Below, piece after piece: positions 26,001-37,600 of a DNA stretch of 64,000 bases. Numbering within the stretch: the first letter of the stretch is position 1; the number at the start of each line of letters is the position of its first letter. The position numbers and the translations under genes are program-made. Under the pieces are notes generated by a model. The model ran no database searches and was not told where the DNA came from. It saw only the letters and a list, made by a program, of their open reading frames with translations. The stretch covers positions 124,001 through 188,000 of the forward strand of contig NZ_MPNT01000006.1 in assembly GCF_001907675.1 (NCBI RefSeq), in the 5' to 3' direction. Source of the stretch: Mycobacterium paraffinicum (GTDB taxonomy: Bacteria > Actinomycetota > Actinomycetes > Mycobacteriales > Mycobacteriaceae).

Positions 26001-26570
26001 TCAGACGTGTTGGCCGCCGCCGTGTGCCCCGAAGACGGGGTTCGGCTGAGCACCGCGCGGCTTGCCGATCTGATGGCTGAAATCGTTCCCGCGCATATGA
26101 TTCCGCGTCACTTCGCGTTGGTGGAGCGGGTCCCGTTCACCGACGGGGGCAAGATCGACCGCCGGGCCGTCGCGCGCGACCTGGGCGCCGCGGTGTCGGA
26201 GGCCGAGCAACCCGGCTACCGCGCCCCGGCGACGCCGCTGCAATCCGCCCTCGCCACGCTCCTGGGCGACCTACTCGGCACGGAGCGGGTGGGTCGCGAC
26301 GACGACTTCTTCGCGCTCGGCGGCGACTCGGTGCTGGCCACCCAGGCCGTGGGCCGTATTCGCACCTGGCTGGACACCCCGAACGTCATGGTTGCCGACA
26401 TCTTCGCCACCCGAACCGTAGCGGCACTCGCGAAATTGCTCACCGAACGCGAGCGGGACGGTGCCCGGCTGGACCAGGTTGCCGAGCTGTACCTCGAAGT
26501 CATCGAGCTGGACGCCGACACCGTGCTGTCGGCCAGTCGCCACACCGCGAAACCCGGGACGGCACAATGA
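23061..26570 (+). CDS. mbtB: MbtB, salicyl-oxazoline-forming NRPS (ArCP-Cy-A-PCP, no thioesterase)
   Basis: 1169 aa. Domains: aryl carrier (Ser40 in GLDSIRM), cyclisation domain with the DxxxxDxxS motif (Asp231, Asp236), adenylation domain (TSGSTG from Thr695; amino-acid-anchoring Asp kept in LEGDISVMD; Lys in DGGKIDRRAV), and a peptidyl carrier (Ser1090 in GGDSVLA). It takes salicylate from MbtA, condenses it with Ser or Thr and cyclises to the oxazoline. M. tuberculosis MbtB is about 1414 aa because a thioesterase is fused at its C-terminus; here that part is the separate mbtT gene, overlapping by 4 bp (ATGA). IdeR boxes lie just upstream. Confidence 0.95.
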   Translation: MVRASARSADDVRAEVAELLGVGVGDVHPGANLIAQGLDSIRMMTLAGRWRRQGVAVDFATLAETPTVEAWAELVTAEAPANPAHREASTESAPAAGEPFPLAPMQHAMWIGRQDNQQLGGVAGHLYVEFDGGSIDPARLCAAATALARRHPMLRVEFLPDGTQRIAAAGSEFPVTIEDLRQLDTTGVEQRLAAIRDAKSHQQLDGAVFELALTRLPGDRSRLHVDLDMQAADAMSYRTLMDDLAALYAGRDLPPLTYTYRQYRHAIEAEEARPQPARDAARAWWAQRIPQLPDPPTLPTTADRGSRRSTRVWHWLDPETRDALFSRAQARGVTPAMTLAASFANALARWSTTSRFLLNVPLFGRQPLHPDVDALVGDFTSSLLLDVDLTGARTPSARAGAVQDAMRSAAAHSAYPGLSVLRDLSRHRGTQVLAPVVFTSALGLGELFSRDVTAQFGAPAWIISQGPQVLLDAQVTEFDGGVLVNWDVREGVFAPGVVDAMFAYHIDELLRLASADDSWEAIGPPPLPDSQRAVRDAVNGRTAEPSGEALHDGFFRQAEQRPDAPAVLASSGDLSYAQLRDQALAVASALRAAGVGAGDTVAVMGPKTAEQVPALLGILSIGAVYLPIGIDQPRDRAERIVRTGAVRLAVVCGGQRLSLPVPELCLADVLREPPGDAEIALVRVDPAELAYVLFTSGSTGEPKGVEVTHDAAMNTVEFIARHFDIGPADRCLALSTLEGDISVMDIFVTLGTGGSIVVVDEAQRRDPDAWARLIDTHHVTVLHFMPGWLEMLIEVGCGRLSSVRVIPTGGDWVRPELARRLRTEAPNLRFAGLGGATETPVHNTIFEVGDPDKLPTDWTALPYGVPLTNNSCRVVNEAGDDCPDWVAGELWVSGRGVARGYRGRPDLTAERFVEDAGRRWYRTGDLARYRPDGTLEFVGRADHRVKISGYRVELGEVEAGLRRLPGVGIAVAALLPGPGGSDVLAAAVCPEDGVRLSTARLADLMAEIVPAHMIPRHFALVERVPFTDGGKIDRRAVARDLGAAVSEAEQPGYRAPATPLQSALATLLGDLLGTERVGRDDDFFALGGDSVLATQAVGRIRTWLDTPNVMVADIFATRTVAALAKLLTERERDGARLDQVAELYLEVIELDADTVLSASRHTAKPGTAQ

Positions 26571-27331
26571 CATCCGACCCTGTACTGAGCATGCCGACGG
26601 AGTTCGCATCCTGGATCAAGCGGGTGCCCGGCCGGAACGGGAACCGGCGGGCCGTCGCGACCGTCGTATTTCCGCACGCCGGGGCCGCCGCCGCGAGCTA
26701 TCGCCCGGTGGCGGCCGCGCTGGCTTCGGGCGGGGACGCCTACATCGTGCAGTACCCGCAGCGCGCGGACCGGCTGAGTCACCCGGCCCCCGACACCGTG
26801 CACGACCTCGCCCGGGGCCTGTTCGAAGCGGGGCCGTGGAGCCGCGTCGCGCCGCTTCGGCTGTTCGGCCACAGCATGGGTGCCGTCGTGGCGTTCGAGT
26901 TCGCCCGGATCGCCGAATCCCACGACACCGCCGTGCAGCGCCTGTGGGTCTCGGCCGGTCCCGCGCCGTCGGCCGTCGCCGCGATGCCGGAGCTCCCCAC
27001 CACCGACGACGGATTGCTCGCCGACATCGCCGATCTCGGCGGCACCGACCCCGAATTGCTCGCCGACGAAGAGTTCGCGGAACTGCTGACCACCGCGGTG
27101 CGTTCCGACTATCAAGCGATCAATCGCTACCAGTGCGCCCCCGGCGTGCGCATCCGCGCCGGCATCCGGGTATTGGGGGCGTGTGACGACCACCGGGTCG
27201 ATCCGGCCGCGCTACGGCTCTGGGAGAACCATACCGCGGGGGACTTCGAGTTGTTCTTGTACGACGGCGGCCATTTCTATCTCAACGAGCACATCGGCGC
27301 GGTGGCGCGGCGGGTGAATGCCGATGTCTGA
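26567..27331 (+). CDS. mbtT: MbtT, type II thioesterase of the mycobactin pathway
   Basis: 254 aa alpha/beta hydrolase. Nucleophile Ser103 in FGHSMGA (GxSxG), FPHAGAAAASYRPVA at the oxyanion hole, and a C-terminal His in YDGGHFYLNEH. Type II thioesterases clear stalled or wrong acyl groups from carrier proteins. ATG overlaps the mbtB stop (ATGA), and the stop overlaps mbtC by 8 bp. It is homologous to the C-terminal thioesterase domain of M. tuberculosis MbtB; a separate gene is the arrangement I recall in several other mycobacteria. Confidence 0.92.
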   Translation: MTSDPVLSMPTEFASWIKRVPGRNGNRRAVATVVFPHAGAAAASYRPVAAALASGGDAYIVQYPQRADRLSHPAPDTVHDLARGLFEAGPWSRVAPLRLFGHSMGAVVAFEFARIAESHDTAVQRLWVSAGPAPSAVAAMPELPTTDDGLLADIADLGGTDPELLADEEFAELLTTAVRSDYQAINRYQCAPGVRIRAGIRVLGACDDHRVDPAALRLWENHTAGDFELFLYDGGHFYLNEHIGAVARRVNADV

Positions 27332-28640
27332 CAACCGGTGTGACGGCGCGCCCGATCCGGTCGTGATCGTCGGCATGGCGCTCGAAGCGCCCGGCGGCAT
27401 CGACAGCTCCGAGAAGTACTGGGAGTTGCTGTCGGGTGGCCGCGAGGCGCTCGGCCCGTTCCCCACCGACCGCGGTTGGCAGGTGAGCGAGCTGCTCGCC
27501 GGCTCGCGGCGCAGCGGCTTCAAGGAAATCCATGATCGCGGTGGATTCCTTTTGGGCGCAACGATCTTCGACCCCGAGTTCTTCGGCATCTCGCCGCGGG
27601 AGGCCGTCGCCATGGATCCCCAGCAGCGCGTGGTGCTGCGCGTCTCCTGGCGCGCGTTGGAGAACAGCGGCATCAATCCCGACGACCTGGCCGGGCACGA
27701 CGTGGGCTGCTTCGTCGGGGCCTCGGCCACCGGGTATGGGCCGCAGATGGCCAACTTCTCCCAGCACAGCGGCCACCTGCTCGCCGGGACGGCGCTGAGC
27801 GTGATCTCCGGCCGGGTCGCCTACACGCTGGGGCTGGCCGGGCCGGCGTTGACGGTGGACTCGTCGTGTGCGTCTGCGCTGGCCGCATTCCATGTCGCGG
27901 TGCGATCGGTCCAGAACGGCGACTGCGACCTGGCGTTGGCCGGCGGGGTGAACGTGCTGGGCTCGCCCGGCTTTTTCGTCGAGTTCTCCAAGCAACACGC
28001 CCTGTCCGACGACGGCCACTGCCGCCCCTACAGCGCGCAGGCCAGCGGAACGGTGTGGGCCGAGGGCGCCGCGATGTTTGTGCTGCAGCGCAAGTCGGCC
28101 GCGCTGCGCGCCGGCCACGAGGTGGTGGCCGAGGTTCGCGCCACCGCCGTCAACCAGGACGGTCGCAGCGCCGGGCTCAGCGCCCCCAGCGGTGATGCCC
28201 AGCTGCGCTTGTTCCGGCGTGCCATGACGCAGGCCGGGATTCGTCCGGAGGAGGTCGGCATGGTCGAGGGCCACGGCACCGGCACCCGCCTCGGCGACCG
28301 CACGGAACTGCGGTCGTTGGCGCAGACCTACGGTGACACGGCGCCCGGTGGTGGCGCGCTGCTCGGCTCGGTGAAGTCGAACGTCGGGCACGCCCTGGCC
28401 GCCAGCGGGGCGCTCGGGCTGGCCAAGGTGGTGGTCGCGGCCGAACACGGTGCTATCCCACCGACCCTGCACGCGACCGATCCGAGCCGGGAAATCGATT
28501 GGGACAGCCAAGGTTTGCGTCTGGCGAAGACGCTGACCCCGTGGCCGGCGGTCGCCGGGCAACGGATCGCGGCGACGTCGGCGTTCGGCATCGCCGGCAC
28601 CAACGCACACGTGATCGTCTCCCTCCCCGAGGTCGCGTGA
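27324..28640 (+). CDS. mbtC: MbtC, ketosynthase subunit of the mycobactin polyketide unit
   Basis: 438 aa from ATG 27324 (MSDNRCDG), matching the M. tuberculosis MbtC start (MSDN...); an ATG two codons earlier is in frame. Stand-alone beta-ketoacyl synthase with Cys182 in VDSSCASALAAF, His in VEGHGTGTRLGD and His in SVKSNVGHALAAS: the full C-H-H set. With MbtD it makes the beta-hydroxy acid inserted between the two hydroxylysines. Start lies inside the mbtT end; the stop shares one base with the mbtD ATG (TGATG). Confidence 0.95.
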   Translation: MSDNRCDGAPDPVVIVGMALEAPGGIDSSEKYWELLSGGREALGPFPTDRGWQVSELLAGSRRSGFKEIHDRGGFLLGATIFDPEFFGISPREAVAMDPQQRVVLRVSWRALENSGINPDDLAGHDVGCFVGASATGYGPQMANFSQHSGHLLAGTALSVISGRVAYTLGLAGPALTVDSSCASALAAFHVAVRSVQNGDCDLALAGGVNVLGSPGFFVEFSKQHALSDDGHCRPYSAQASGTVWAEGAAMFVLQRKSAALRAGHEVVAEVRATAVNQDGRSAGLSAPSGDAQLRLFRRAMTQAGIRPEEVGMVEGHGTGTRLGDRTELRSLAQTYGDTAPGGGALLGSVKSNVGHALAASGALGLAKVVVAAEHGAIPPTLHATDPSREIDWDSQGLRLAKTLTPWPAVAGQRIAATSAFGIAGTNAHVIVSLPEVA

Positions 28641-31633
28641 TGCTCACGTCCCCACTGCCCGACGGTCGCATACCCGTATTGCTCACTGCGCACGACGAAG
28701 AGCTGATCGTCGACGACGCCCGGGCGATCCTGGATTATCTGGACCGGACTGACGCGGACACCGCGGCGATAGCGTCGAGCCTGCTGGGTCTGCGGCGGGT
28801 GCGGCGGCATCGCGCGGTGGTCCGGGCGGCCGACCGCGCCGAGCTCGCCGGCGGGCTGTCCGCCCTGGCCCGCGGCGAAGAGCACCCGCTGGTCACCCGG
28901 TCGTCGGCCGGGGCTGCGCCGGGCATCGCGTTCGTGTTTCCCGGCCAGGGCAACCAATGGCAATCGATGGGAGCCGAAGCCTATCAACGACTTCCGGCAT
29001 ACCGGGCCGAGGCAGACCGATGCGCGCAGGCGTTCCTCGCCGCGGGGCTGCCCTCACCGTTGCCCTACCTGACCGATGGGCCCGACCGCGACTGGTCGCG
29101 GACCGAAATCCAGGGAGCGCAATTCGCCCACGCGGTCAGCCTGGCCCAGGAATGGCGATTCCACGGGGTGCTCCCCGCAATCGCCGTCGGTCACAGCCTC
29201 GGCGAGGTCGCGGCGGCGTACGTGGCCGGAACGGTCACGTTGCCCGACGCGGTCGCGCTGGTCGGAGCCCGCGCCACCATCGTCGACCAATTGGCGGGCC
29301 GATACGCCATGGTGGTGCTGGGCGCCGGCGTCGACGAGGCCGAGTCCCTGATCGGGGAAACCGCGGACTGGCTGGAAGTCTCGGCGGTCAACGGCCCCTC
29401 GTCGACCGTGGTATCCGGGAACCACGACGCCGTGGCGGCCATCGTGCGCCTGGCCCGCCAACGGGGGATGTTCACCCATCAGCTGTCCGTGGACTACCCC
29501 GGGCACACCAGCCTCCTGCGGCCGTTGCGCGCGCAGTTGACCGAGCTGGTTCCCCGCTCGGCCTTCCAGGACAGCCCCGTCAGGTTCGTCGGCTCGACCT
29601 TCGGTGGGGAGGTCGGCGGCGGTGTGGGCTTCGCCCAGTACTGGTATGAAAACCTCTGCAATACCGTGCGTTTCGATCAGGCGGTGACCACGGCTCGACG
29701 ACTCGGGGCCACCACGTTCATCGAAATGTCCGCGCATCCCTCGTTGCTGTACCCGCTCGCGGACCTGATCGACGAACGGACCAGCGTGGTCGTCGGCTCG
29801 GGCCACCGCGAGGGTGCCATCACCGAGGTGCTGGCGAAGAACATCGCGACCGTGGCGACCGCCGATCCCGGGTGCCAGTGGGCGAACACCGTTCCCGGCG
29901 GTGCCCGCCGGCCGCTGCGCGGGTTCCCCAACGCGCCGATGCGGGCGGTGCACCTGTGGGCGGCGCCGGAGCCGCTGATCGAGGCGCCGACCCCCTCGCT
30001 CACCGTCGCCACCGAGGCCTGGCAACCCGCGTCGCCGTCGAACGCGGCGGCCGCCGACATCGGGTTCTTCGCCGCCGGCGCGGAGGGCGCGTTGACGCAG
30101 CGGCTGATCGATGCCGTTGGCGCACAGGGCGGTTGCCGAGTCGTCGCACCGCAGGAGGCGGAGATCGTCGCGGTCATCGCCCCGGGGCTCGACGAGCGGG
30201 ATCCCGTGGCGGCGATCGAGCAGATCGCCCGCCGACCGGACGCGGGGCTACCCGATTACGCCGCCCTGATCGGCCCGCGCTGCCGGGCCGTCTGGTTGCT
30301 CACCGCGGGCGCGGAAAGCGTGCATCCCCACGACGTCGCCGCGTCCCCGGCGCAGGCGGCGCTGGCCGCGATGCATCGCAGCGTCGGTTTCGAATTCACC
30401 GACCCGGCTTTCGGACATCTCGACCTGGCGGGCCGGGACCTTGACGCGAGGGCGGCGGGCGCCGTCGTCGACGTGTTGCTCGGTGACGCGGCCGAGGTGG
30501 CCCTGCGCGGAAGCGAGGTGCTACGACCTTACGTCCGAACCTTCCGGGACTGCCGCGATTCGGCGGCCGAACGGCCGCTGGCCGCCGCCGCGCTGGACAA
30601 CGTGGTCATCACCGGCGGCAGCGGCGCCATCGGCCTGGAGTATGCGCGGTACTGCATCGAGCGCGGGGCGCGAACGGTCACGTTGCTGAGCCGCACTGGC
30701 CTCGACCAGGCCGCGTTGCGCCGGCTGACCGAGGGCCACGACACCGAGGTACGCGCCGTGCGCTGCGACATCACCGATCCGGTCGCGGTGGCCCGAGCCG
30801 GCAGGCACGCCGGGGAGCGGGCGTCGTTGCTGATCCACACCGCCGGCATCGCCGAGCCGCGCTCCCACGCCGACCTGACCGGCGCCGACGTGGCAGCGGT
30901 ATGCGCCGCCAAGGTGCGTGGGCTGGCGCTGCTGGCCGACGCGTGGCCGCTGCGGCCGGACTGCCGAATCCTGGCCTGCTCGTCGGTATTCGGGGTGTGG
31001 GGCGGTTACCACCACGCCGCTTATGCCGCCTCCAACCGGATGCTGGACGTGTTGGTCGCCCAGCTGCGCGCCCGGGGCCACGACGGCGTGGCGATCCGGT
31101 GGGGACTCTGGCAGGCCGCCGGTGTCGTGGACGCCGCCGAGATCGCCCGCACCGAACGCTCCGGTCTGATCGCGATGGCGCCCGAGGCGGCGATCGAGGC
31201 CGGCCTGCACCGCTATGACGGCGATCCGCTGATCTTCGACGCGGACTTCGACCGGCTCGCGGTGTTCTTCGAAAGCCAAGGGATGCCAATGCCGTTCAAT
31301 TCGACCCCAAGCGGCGGGGGAGCGGGCGAGTCCGTCACCAGGCCGTTGGCCGAGGTGGTGCGCGCCGAACTCGCCGCGACACTGCACCTGGGTGACTCGG
31401 TCTCGATCGACCCGGCCGCGCCGCTCATCGACCTCGGCGTGGACTCGTTGCTGGCACTCGATCTGCGTAAGCGGCTGCGCCGGACGGTCGGACGCTCGGT
31501 CCCGGTCGCTCGCATGCTCGGCGGGATCACCCTCGACGAATTGATCGATGCGTTGCGCGCCGGCTCCAGCGGGCCGCCGGAAGGCGCAACACCCGACGCT
31601 CGCGAAGCTAGAAAGGTTGGACTCCCCGCGTGA
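28640..31633 (+). CDS. mbtD: MbtD, polyketide synthase subunit (AT-KR-ACP)
   Basis: 997 aa from ATG 28640, overlapping the mbtC stop. Acyltransferase domain (about residues 90-390) with FPGQGNQWQ and Ser186 in [11 protein letters not shown]; ketoreductase domain from about 655 with [15 protein letters not shown] and [20 protein letters not shown]-terminal carrier with Ser936 in [11 protein letters not shown]. No ketosynthase is present, so MbtC supplies it in trans. Same architecture and nearly the same length as M. tuberculosis MbtD (1004 aa). Followed by mbtE in a GTGA overlap. Confidence 0.95.
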   Translation: MLTSPLPDGRIPVLLTAHDEELIVDDARAILDYLDRTDADTAAIASSLLGLRRVRRHRAVVRAADRAELAGGLSALARGEEHPLVTRSSAGAAPGIAFVFPGQGNQWQSMGAEAYQRLPAYRAEADRCAQAFLAAGLPSPLPYLTDGPDRDWSRTEIQGAQFAHAVSLAQEWRFHGVLPAIAVGHSLGEVAAAYVAGTVTLPDAVALVGARATIVDQLAGRYAMVVLGAGVDEAESLIGETADWLEVSAVNGPSSTVVSGNHDAVAAIVRLARQRGMFTHQLSVDYPGHTSLLRPLRAQLTELVPRSAFQDSPVRFVGSTFGGEVGGGVGFAQYWYENLCNTVRFDQAVTTARRLGATTFIEMSAHPSLLYPLADLIDERTSVVVGSGHREGAITEVLAKNIATVATADPGCQWANTVPGGARRPLRGFPNAPMRAVHLWAAPEPLIEAPTPSLTVATEAWQPASPSNAAAADIGFFAAGAEGALTQRLIDAVGAQGGCRVVAPQEAEIVAVIAPGLDERDPVAAIEQIARRPDAGLPDYAALIGPRCRAVWLLTAGAESVHPHDVAASPAQAALAAMHRSVGFEFTDPAFGHLDLAGRDLDARAAGAVVDVLLGDAAEVALRGSEVLRPYVRTFRDCRDSAAERPLAAAALDNVVITGGSGAIGLEYARYCIERGARTVTLLSRTGLDQAALRRLTEGHDTEVRAVRCDITDPVAVARAGRHAGERASLLIHTAGIAEPRSHADLTGADVAAVCAAKVRGLALLADAWPLRPDCRILACSSVFGVWGGYHHAAYAASNRMLDVLVAQLRARGHDGVAIRWGLWQAAGVVDAAEIARTERSGLIAMAPEAAIEAGLHRYDGDPLIFDADFDRLAVFFESQGMPMPFNSTPSGGGAGESVTRPLAEVVRAELAATLHLGDSVSIDPAAPLIDLGVDSLLALDLRKRLRRTVGRSVPVARMLGGITLDELIDALRAGSSGPPEGATPDAREARKVGLPA

Positions 31634-34600
31634 CGGAAACCACCCGAGCCGGCGCACGGCTCGACGATGAGCGCCTGGAATTGTTGCGCCGCAAGATCGC
31701 CGAACGCGGCCTGGCCAGGCCGGCCGCCGGCGCGCCGGTGGCAACCCACGAACACCCGCGCATGTCCGTCGGACAGCACCGGATGTGGTTCGTGCAGTCG
31801 GTGGATCCCGACAGCGCGCTGCTCAACGTCTGCATCTCCTATCGCGTCACCGGCACGGTCGACATCGAACGGCTGCGGCATGCGGTCGAGGCCGTGGCGG
31901 GGCGGCACGCGATGCTGCATACGACGTACGGCACCGGTTCCGACGGCGACCCTTATCCGGTCATCCGCGAGGAGCTGAGGCCGCAGTGGGCCGAACACGA
32001 CCTGTCGGAGCTGACCGATCAGGCCCGGCGGCTACGGCTCGACGTGCTGGCGCAGCGCGATTTCCGCCGGCCCTTCGACCTCGCCACGGATTCGCCCCTA
32101 CGGGTCACCGTGGCCCGGCTTTCGGCCGACGAGCTGATGCTGTTGATCACCGCGCACCACATCGCCTGGGATGACGCCTCGTGGGCACCGTTTTTCGCCG
32201 ACCTGACCCGCGCATACGTCGACCCTGACGGCTACCGCGGCGAGCCCCCGCAAGCGGCCCCACCGCCGGGGGAAGCCACCGATCCCGCCGCGGATTACGA
32301 ATACTGGCGCAGCCAGATGGCGAATCTGCCCGAACCGCTTGAGCTTCCGGGCGCCAACGGATCGGTGGTGCCAAGCACCTGGCGCGCGCAACGCGCCACG
32401 ATGCCGTTGCCTGCGGGCACCGTCGACCGGGCGGCGGCGTTGGCGCGGGAAACCGGTGCAACCCCGTACATGGTGCTGATGGCCGCCTTCGCCGCGCTGG
32501 TGCACCGCTACACCCAGTCAACCGACTTCCTGATCGCCGCTCCGGTGCTCAACCGCGGCGTCGGAACCGAACCGGCGATCGGGTATTACGGCAACACCGT
32601 GGTGATCCGGCTGCGGCCGGGCCCTCACCAGACGTTCCGCGAGCTGCTGGCCGAAACTCGGGACCGCGCGGTGGGCGCATTCGCCCATTCGCGCGCCGAC
32701 CTGGACTGGCTGGTTCGCGAATCCAACCCCGATCGTCGGCACGGCGCCGACCGGATGACCCGGGTGAGCTTCGGGCAACGCGAGCCCGATGGCGCCGGCT
32801 TCTGCCCGCCGGGGGTGCGGTGCACGCGCGGGGAGTTGCGCGGCCACTTCAACCAGCTGCCACTGAGTTTCATGGTCGAGCTGGACCGCTCGGGCGCCGG
32901 GTTGGTCGAGGCCGAGTACCTGGTCGAGGTGCTGGATCAGCAGCTGGTGGATCAACTACTGCGGCACTACGCCGTGTTGTTGGACGACGCGCTGACGAAC
33001 CCCGACACGGCGCTGGCGGCGTGCGCGCTGATGGGCACCGACGACGCCGAGTGGCTGCGCCGGGCCTCGACCGGTGAAAAATTTGAAACGCCGGCCGCCA
33101 CCTTGCCGGCGTTGGTCACCCGCCGCGCGGAGTTGTCGCCCGCCGCCATCGCCGTCGTATACGAGGGCCGCGAGTACACCTACCGCGAGATCGACGAAGA
33201 GTCGAACCGTCTGGCGCACTGGCTGATCGAGCGGGGCGTCGGCACAGAAGATCGCGTCGCGGTGTTGCTGGACAAGTCACCCGAACTGGTCATCACCGCG
33301 TTGGGCGTGTTGAAGGCCGGCGCGGTCTATCTGCCGGTGGATCCGACCTATCCTGAGGATCGGCTGGCCTTCATCCTCGGCGACGCTGACGCCAAACTGG
33401 TGCTGCGCGAACCAGTTTCCGAGCTGTCGCGGTACCCGGCCACCGCGCCCGCCGAGTTGATCCGGCCGCTGTCCCCGGACAACACCGCCTATCTGATCTA
33501 CACGTCGGGTTCGACCGGTCTGCCCAAGGGCGTGCCGGTGCCCCACGCGCCGATCGCCGAATACTTCGTCTGGTTCGGCGACGAGTACCGCGTCGACGAG
33601 ACCGACCGGCTGTTGCAGGTCGCGTCGCCGAGCTTCGACGTGTCCATGGGGGAGATCTTCGGCACGTTGATCATGGGCGCCCGGCTGGTGATTCCGCGCC
33701 CCGACGGACTACGCGACATCGGCTACCTGACGGATCTGCTGAGCCGCGAAGGCATCACCTCGATGCATTTCGTGCCGTCGCTGCTCGGGCTGTTCCTCTC
33801 GCTCCCCGGCGTCAGCCAGTGGCGCACCCTGCGCCGCGTGCCCATCGGCGGGGAGGCGCTGCCGGGCGAGATCGCCGATAAGTTCCACGCCACCTTCGAT
33901 GCGCTGCTGTACAACTTCTACGGCCCCACCGAAACCGTGGTCAACTGCACCAGTTACCCGGTGGAAGGGGCCCAAGGCACCCGGGTGGTGCCTATCGGGC
34001 GCCCGAAGATCAACACGCAGGTCCACCTGCTCGACAACGCGCTCCGTCCGGTTCCCGCTGGGGTCATCGGCGAGATATACATCGGCGGAACACATGTCGC
34101 GCATGGCTACCACCGCAGGCCCGGGCTGACCGCCGAGCGTTTCGTCGCCGACCCGTTCACCCCGGGCGGCCGGTTGTATCGTTCGGGCGACCTTGCCCGG
34201 CGCAACGCCGACGGCGACATCGAGTTCGTGGGCCGCGCCGATGAACAGGTCAAGATCCGCGGCTTCCGCATCGAGCTGGGCGAGATCGCGGCCGCCATCT
34301 CGGTGGACCCCAGCGTGGGGCAGGCGGTGGTGCTGGCCATGGACCTGCCCCGGTTGGGCAAGAGCCTGGTGGGATACGTCACGCCGGTGCCGGGCCACGG
34401 CCCGGAAAGCGTTGACATCGAGCGGATCCGCGCCCGGGTGGCGGCGGCGCTGCCGGACTACATGACGCCGGCCGCCTATGTGGCCCTTGACGAAATCCCG
34501 ATCACGGCGCACGGCAAGATCGACCGCGCCGCGCTGCCTCAACCGCAGATCGCGGCCGCCGCCGAATACCGCGACCCGGCCACTCCCACCGAACGCCGCA

Positions 34601-37600
34601 TCGCCGCACTGTTTTCCGCGCTGCTCGGTCACGACCGGGTGGGGGTCGACGACTCGTTCTTCGACTTGGGCGGCCACTCGCTGGTGGCCACGAAACTGGT
34701 CGCCGCGATCCGCTCCGAGTGTGGCGTGGAGGTGGGCATCCGCGACATCTTCGAACTGGCGACGGTGGGCTCGTTGGCAGAGCGGGTCGACCAGCTCGGT
34801 TCCGGCGAGCTCAGGCAGTCGCGACCCAAGCTGATCGCGACCGCCCACGACGAGCCCATGCCGCTGTCGGCCTCCCAGCTGCGCAGCTGGTTCGCCTACC
34901 GCGTTGACGGGCCCAGCTGGGTCAACAACATTCCCTTCGCCGCGAAACTGAGTGGTCCGTGGGACATCGATGCCCTGGTCGCCGCCATCGGCGACGTCGT
35001 CGCCCGGCACGAAATCCTGCGTACCTCCTATGTGGAGTTGGATGGCGTGCCCTATCAGGTTGTCGGGCCCGCGGGTGAGGTTTCCGTGCGCCGCGCAACC
35101 GGGCCCGATCAGACCTGGCTGCGGCGGGAGCTGGACGCCGAGCGCCGGCACGGCTTCGAGCTGGACCGCGAATTGCCGGTTCGGGTGGCGGTGCTGCGCA
35201 CCGCCGACGACGCCGAGCACGTGCTGTCGCTGGTGGTCCACCACATCGCCTCCGACCACTGGTCGGCCGGGGTGCTGTTCGCCGACGTGATGACCGCGTA
35301 CCGGGCGCGGCGGGCCGGGGAAGCCCCGGTCTGGGCGCCGCTGCGGGTGCAGTACGCCGACTACGCGGCCTGGCAGGGTGAGTTCCTGGGCGACGCGAGC
35401 GGTCAGGAATCTCCTGTCGCCGCCGAGCAGCGGGAGTACTGGAACCGTCAGCTGGCCGGGCTGCCCGAGGACACCGGGCTGCGGCCCGACTTCCCGCGTC
35501 AGCGGGTGCCAAGCGGTGAGGGCGAATCCGTCGACTTCCGCATCGACGCGGCCACGCGCGCCAAACTGGCCGAGTTGTCCCGCGAGCTGGGCATCACCGA
35601 GTTCATGCTGCTGCAAACGGCGGTCGCCGTGGTGCTGCACAAAGCGGGTGGTGGGCTCGACATCCCGCTGGGCACCCCGGTCGCAGGGCGCACCGAGGCC
35701 GAATTGGACCAGCTGATCGGGTTTTTCGTCAACATCCTGGTGTTGCGCAACGACCTGACCGGCAACCCGACGCTGCGCGAGTTGCTGACCCGCGCACGGG
35801 AAACGGCGCTGGCCGCCTACGCGCATCAGGACCTGCCGTTCGACCGCGTCGTCGACAGCGTCAGCCCGGTGCGATCGCTGTCGCGCAATCCGCTGTTCCA
35901 GGTGGTCGTGCACGTCCGGGACCATCTGCCGGCGACGCGGGTGATCGAACAAGCCCCCGGCGGCGGCGAGCAGGACACGGTGTGCACCTCGCTGGATCCC
36001 GTCTTCGACATGGCCCACGCCGACCTCAGCGTCAACTTCTTCGGTACCGACGGCTCGGGCGGAGTCGGATACAACGGCAACCTGATCTTCCGCACCGAGC
36101 TGTACAGCAGGGCCACGATCGAGCGGTTGGCCGGCTGGTTGACGCGGGTGGTCAGCGAATTTGCCGACAACGTCGATCAGAGCTTGCGAGACGTGCAACT
36201 GACCGACGCCGCAGAGCGGCGCCGCCTGTTGGAGCACTGGAGCCGCGGCGAGCGGCCGCCGCGCGACCGGCCACGCAGCATTCCGGAACTGTTGGAGCCC
36301 AGCCGAGGCTTGGGGTCCGACCGGATCGCGGTGCGCTGCGGCGGTCAGCAGATCGATTACCCAGCCCTGCACCGCCTTTCGGATAACCTCGCGGCGCTCC
36401 TCGCGGCGCGCGGCGTCGGGCCGGGGTCGTTGGTCGGGTTGTCGACGCGGCGCAGCATCGACCTGGTGGTGGCGTTGGTGGCCATCATGAAGGCGGGCGG
36501 TGGTTACTTCCCCATCGATCCGGGCTACCCGCTGGCACGCAAGCAGTTCATGCTCGACGACGTGCGGCCGCCCGTCGTGGTGGCCACGGCTGAAGCGGCG
36601 GGCGGCATCCCCGAAGTCGCCGGCGTCACGGTGCTTTCGCTCGACGACCCGCAGGTGCGCGCCGCGGTGGAGAGCGGGGACGTCGACCGGCGGGAACTGC
36701 CGCCGCCGCACCCCGACGACCCGATGTTCCTGGTCTTCACGTCCGGATCGACGGGCAAGCCGAAAGGCGCGCTGGGCACCCATCGGTCGATGGCGGCCCG
36801 GCTGGACTGGCAGCTGCGGCACTACCCGCCGCGGGCACACGACATCCGGCTGGCGCAGGCCTCGATCACGTTCCTCGAGGGCGGCATGGAGATGCTGGCC
36901 GGCTTGGCGGCGGGGGCGACGATGATCCTCGCCGACGATGCCGAACACCGCGACCCGGAGGCCCTCGGCGAGTTGATGAATCGGCACGCGGTCGCGCAGG
37001 TGACCGCGGTGCCCAGCCTGGTCTCCGTCCTGGTGGACAGCCGCCCCGACGCGGTGCGGACGCTGTCCCGGCTGGTGTGCGGCGGAGAACCGGTGAGCGC
37101 GTCGCTGCTGCAGCGGCTGGTGTCCGTGTGTGCCGGCGCGGACACCGAGCTGTTGAACAACATCGGTTCCACCGAAACGTCCGGCGCGGTGTCCCGCGGG
37201 CGGCTGGAGCCGCCGAATCCCCTCGTGGGCAAGCCGGTTCCCGGGGCGGATGCCTACCTGCTCGACGACGGTCTGCGGCCGGTGCCCGTCGGCGTCGTCG
37301 GCGAACTCTATTACGCGGGCGATCAACTCGCGCGGGGCTACTGGAAGCGCCCCGCACTGACCGCCACCCGGTTCGTGGCCAATCCCTTTGCGCCCGAGCC
37401 TGGTTCGCGTCTGTACCGCAGTGGCGACCTCGCCCGCTGGACCGAGGACGGCCAACTGGAATTCGTCGGACGCTCCGACCACCAGGTCCAGGTCCGCGGG
37501 TTCCGGGTGGAGCTGGCCGAGGTGGAAGCGGCGCTGGCGGGGGCTGATGGCGTCGCCGCCGCCGCCGCGCGTACCTGGGAGGTGCACGGCGGCACCTCGC

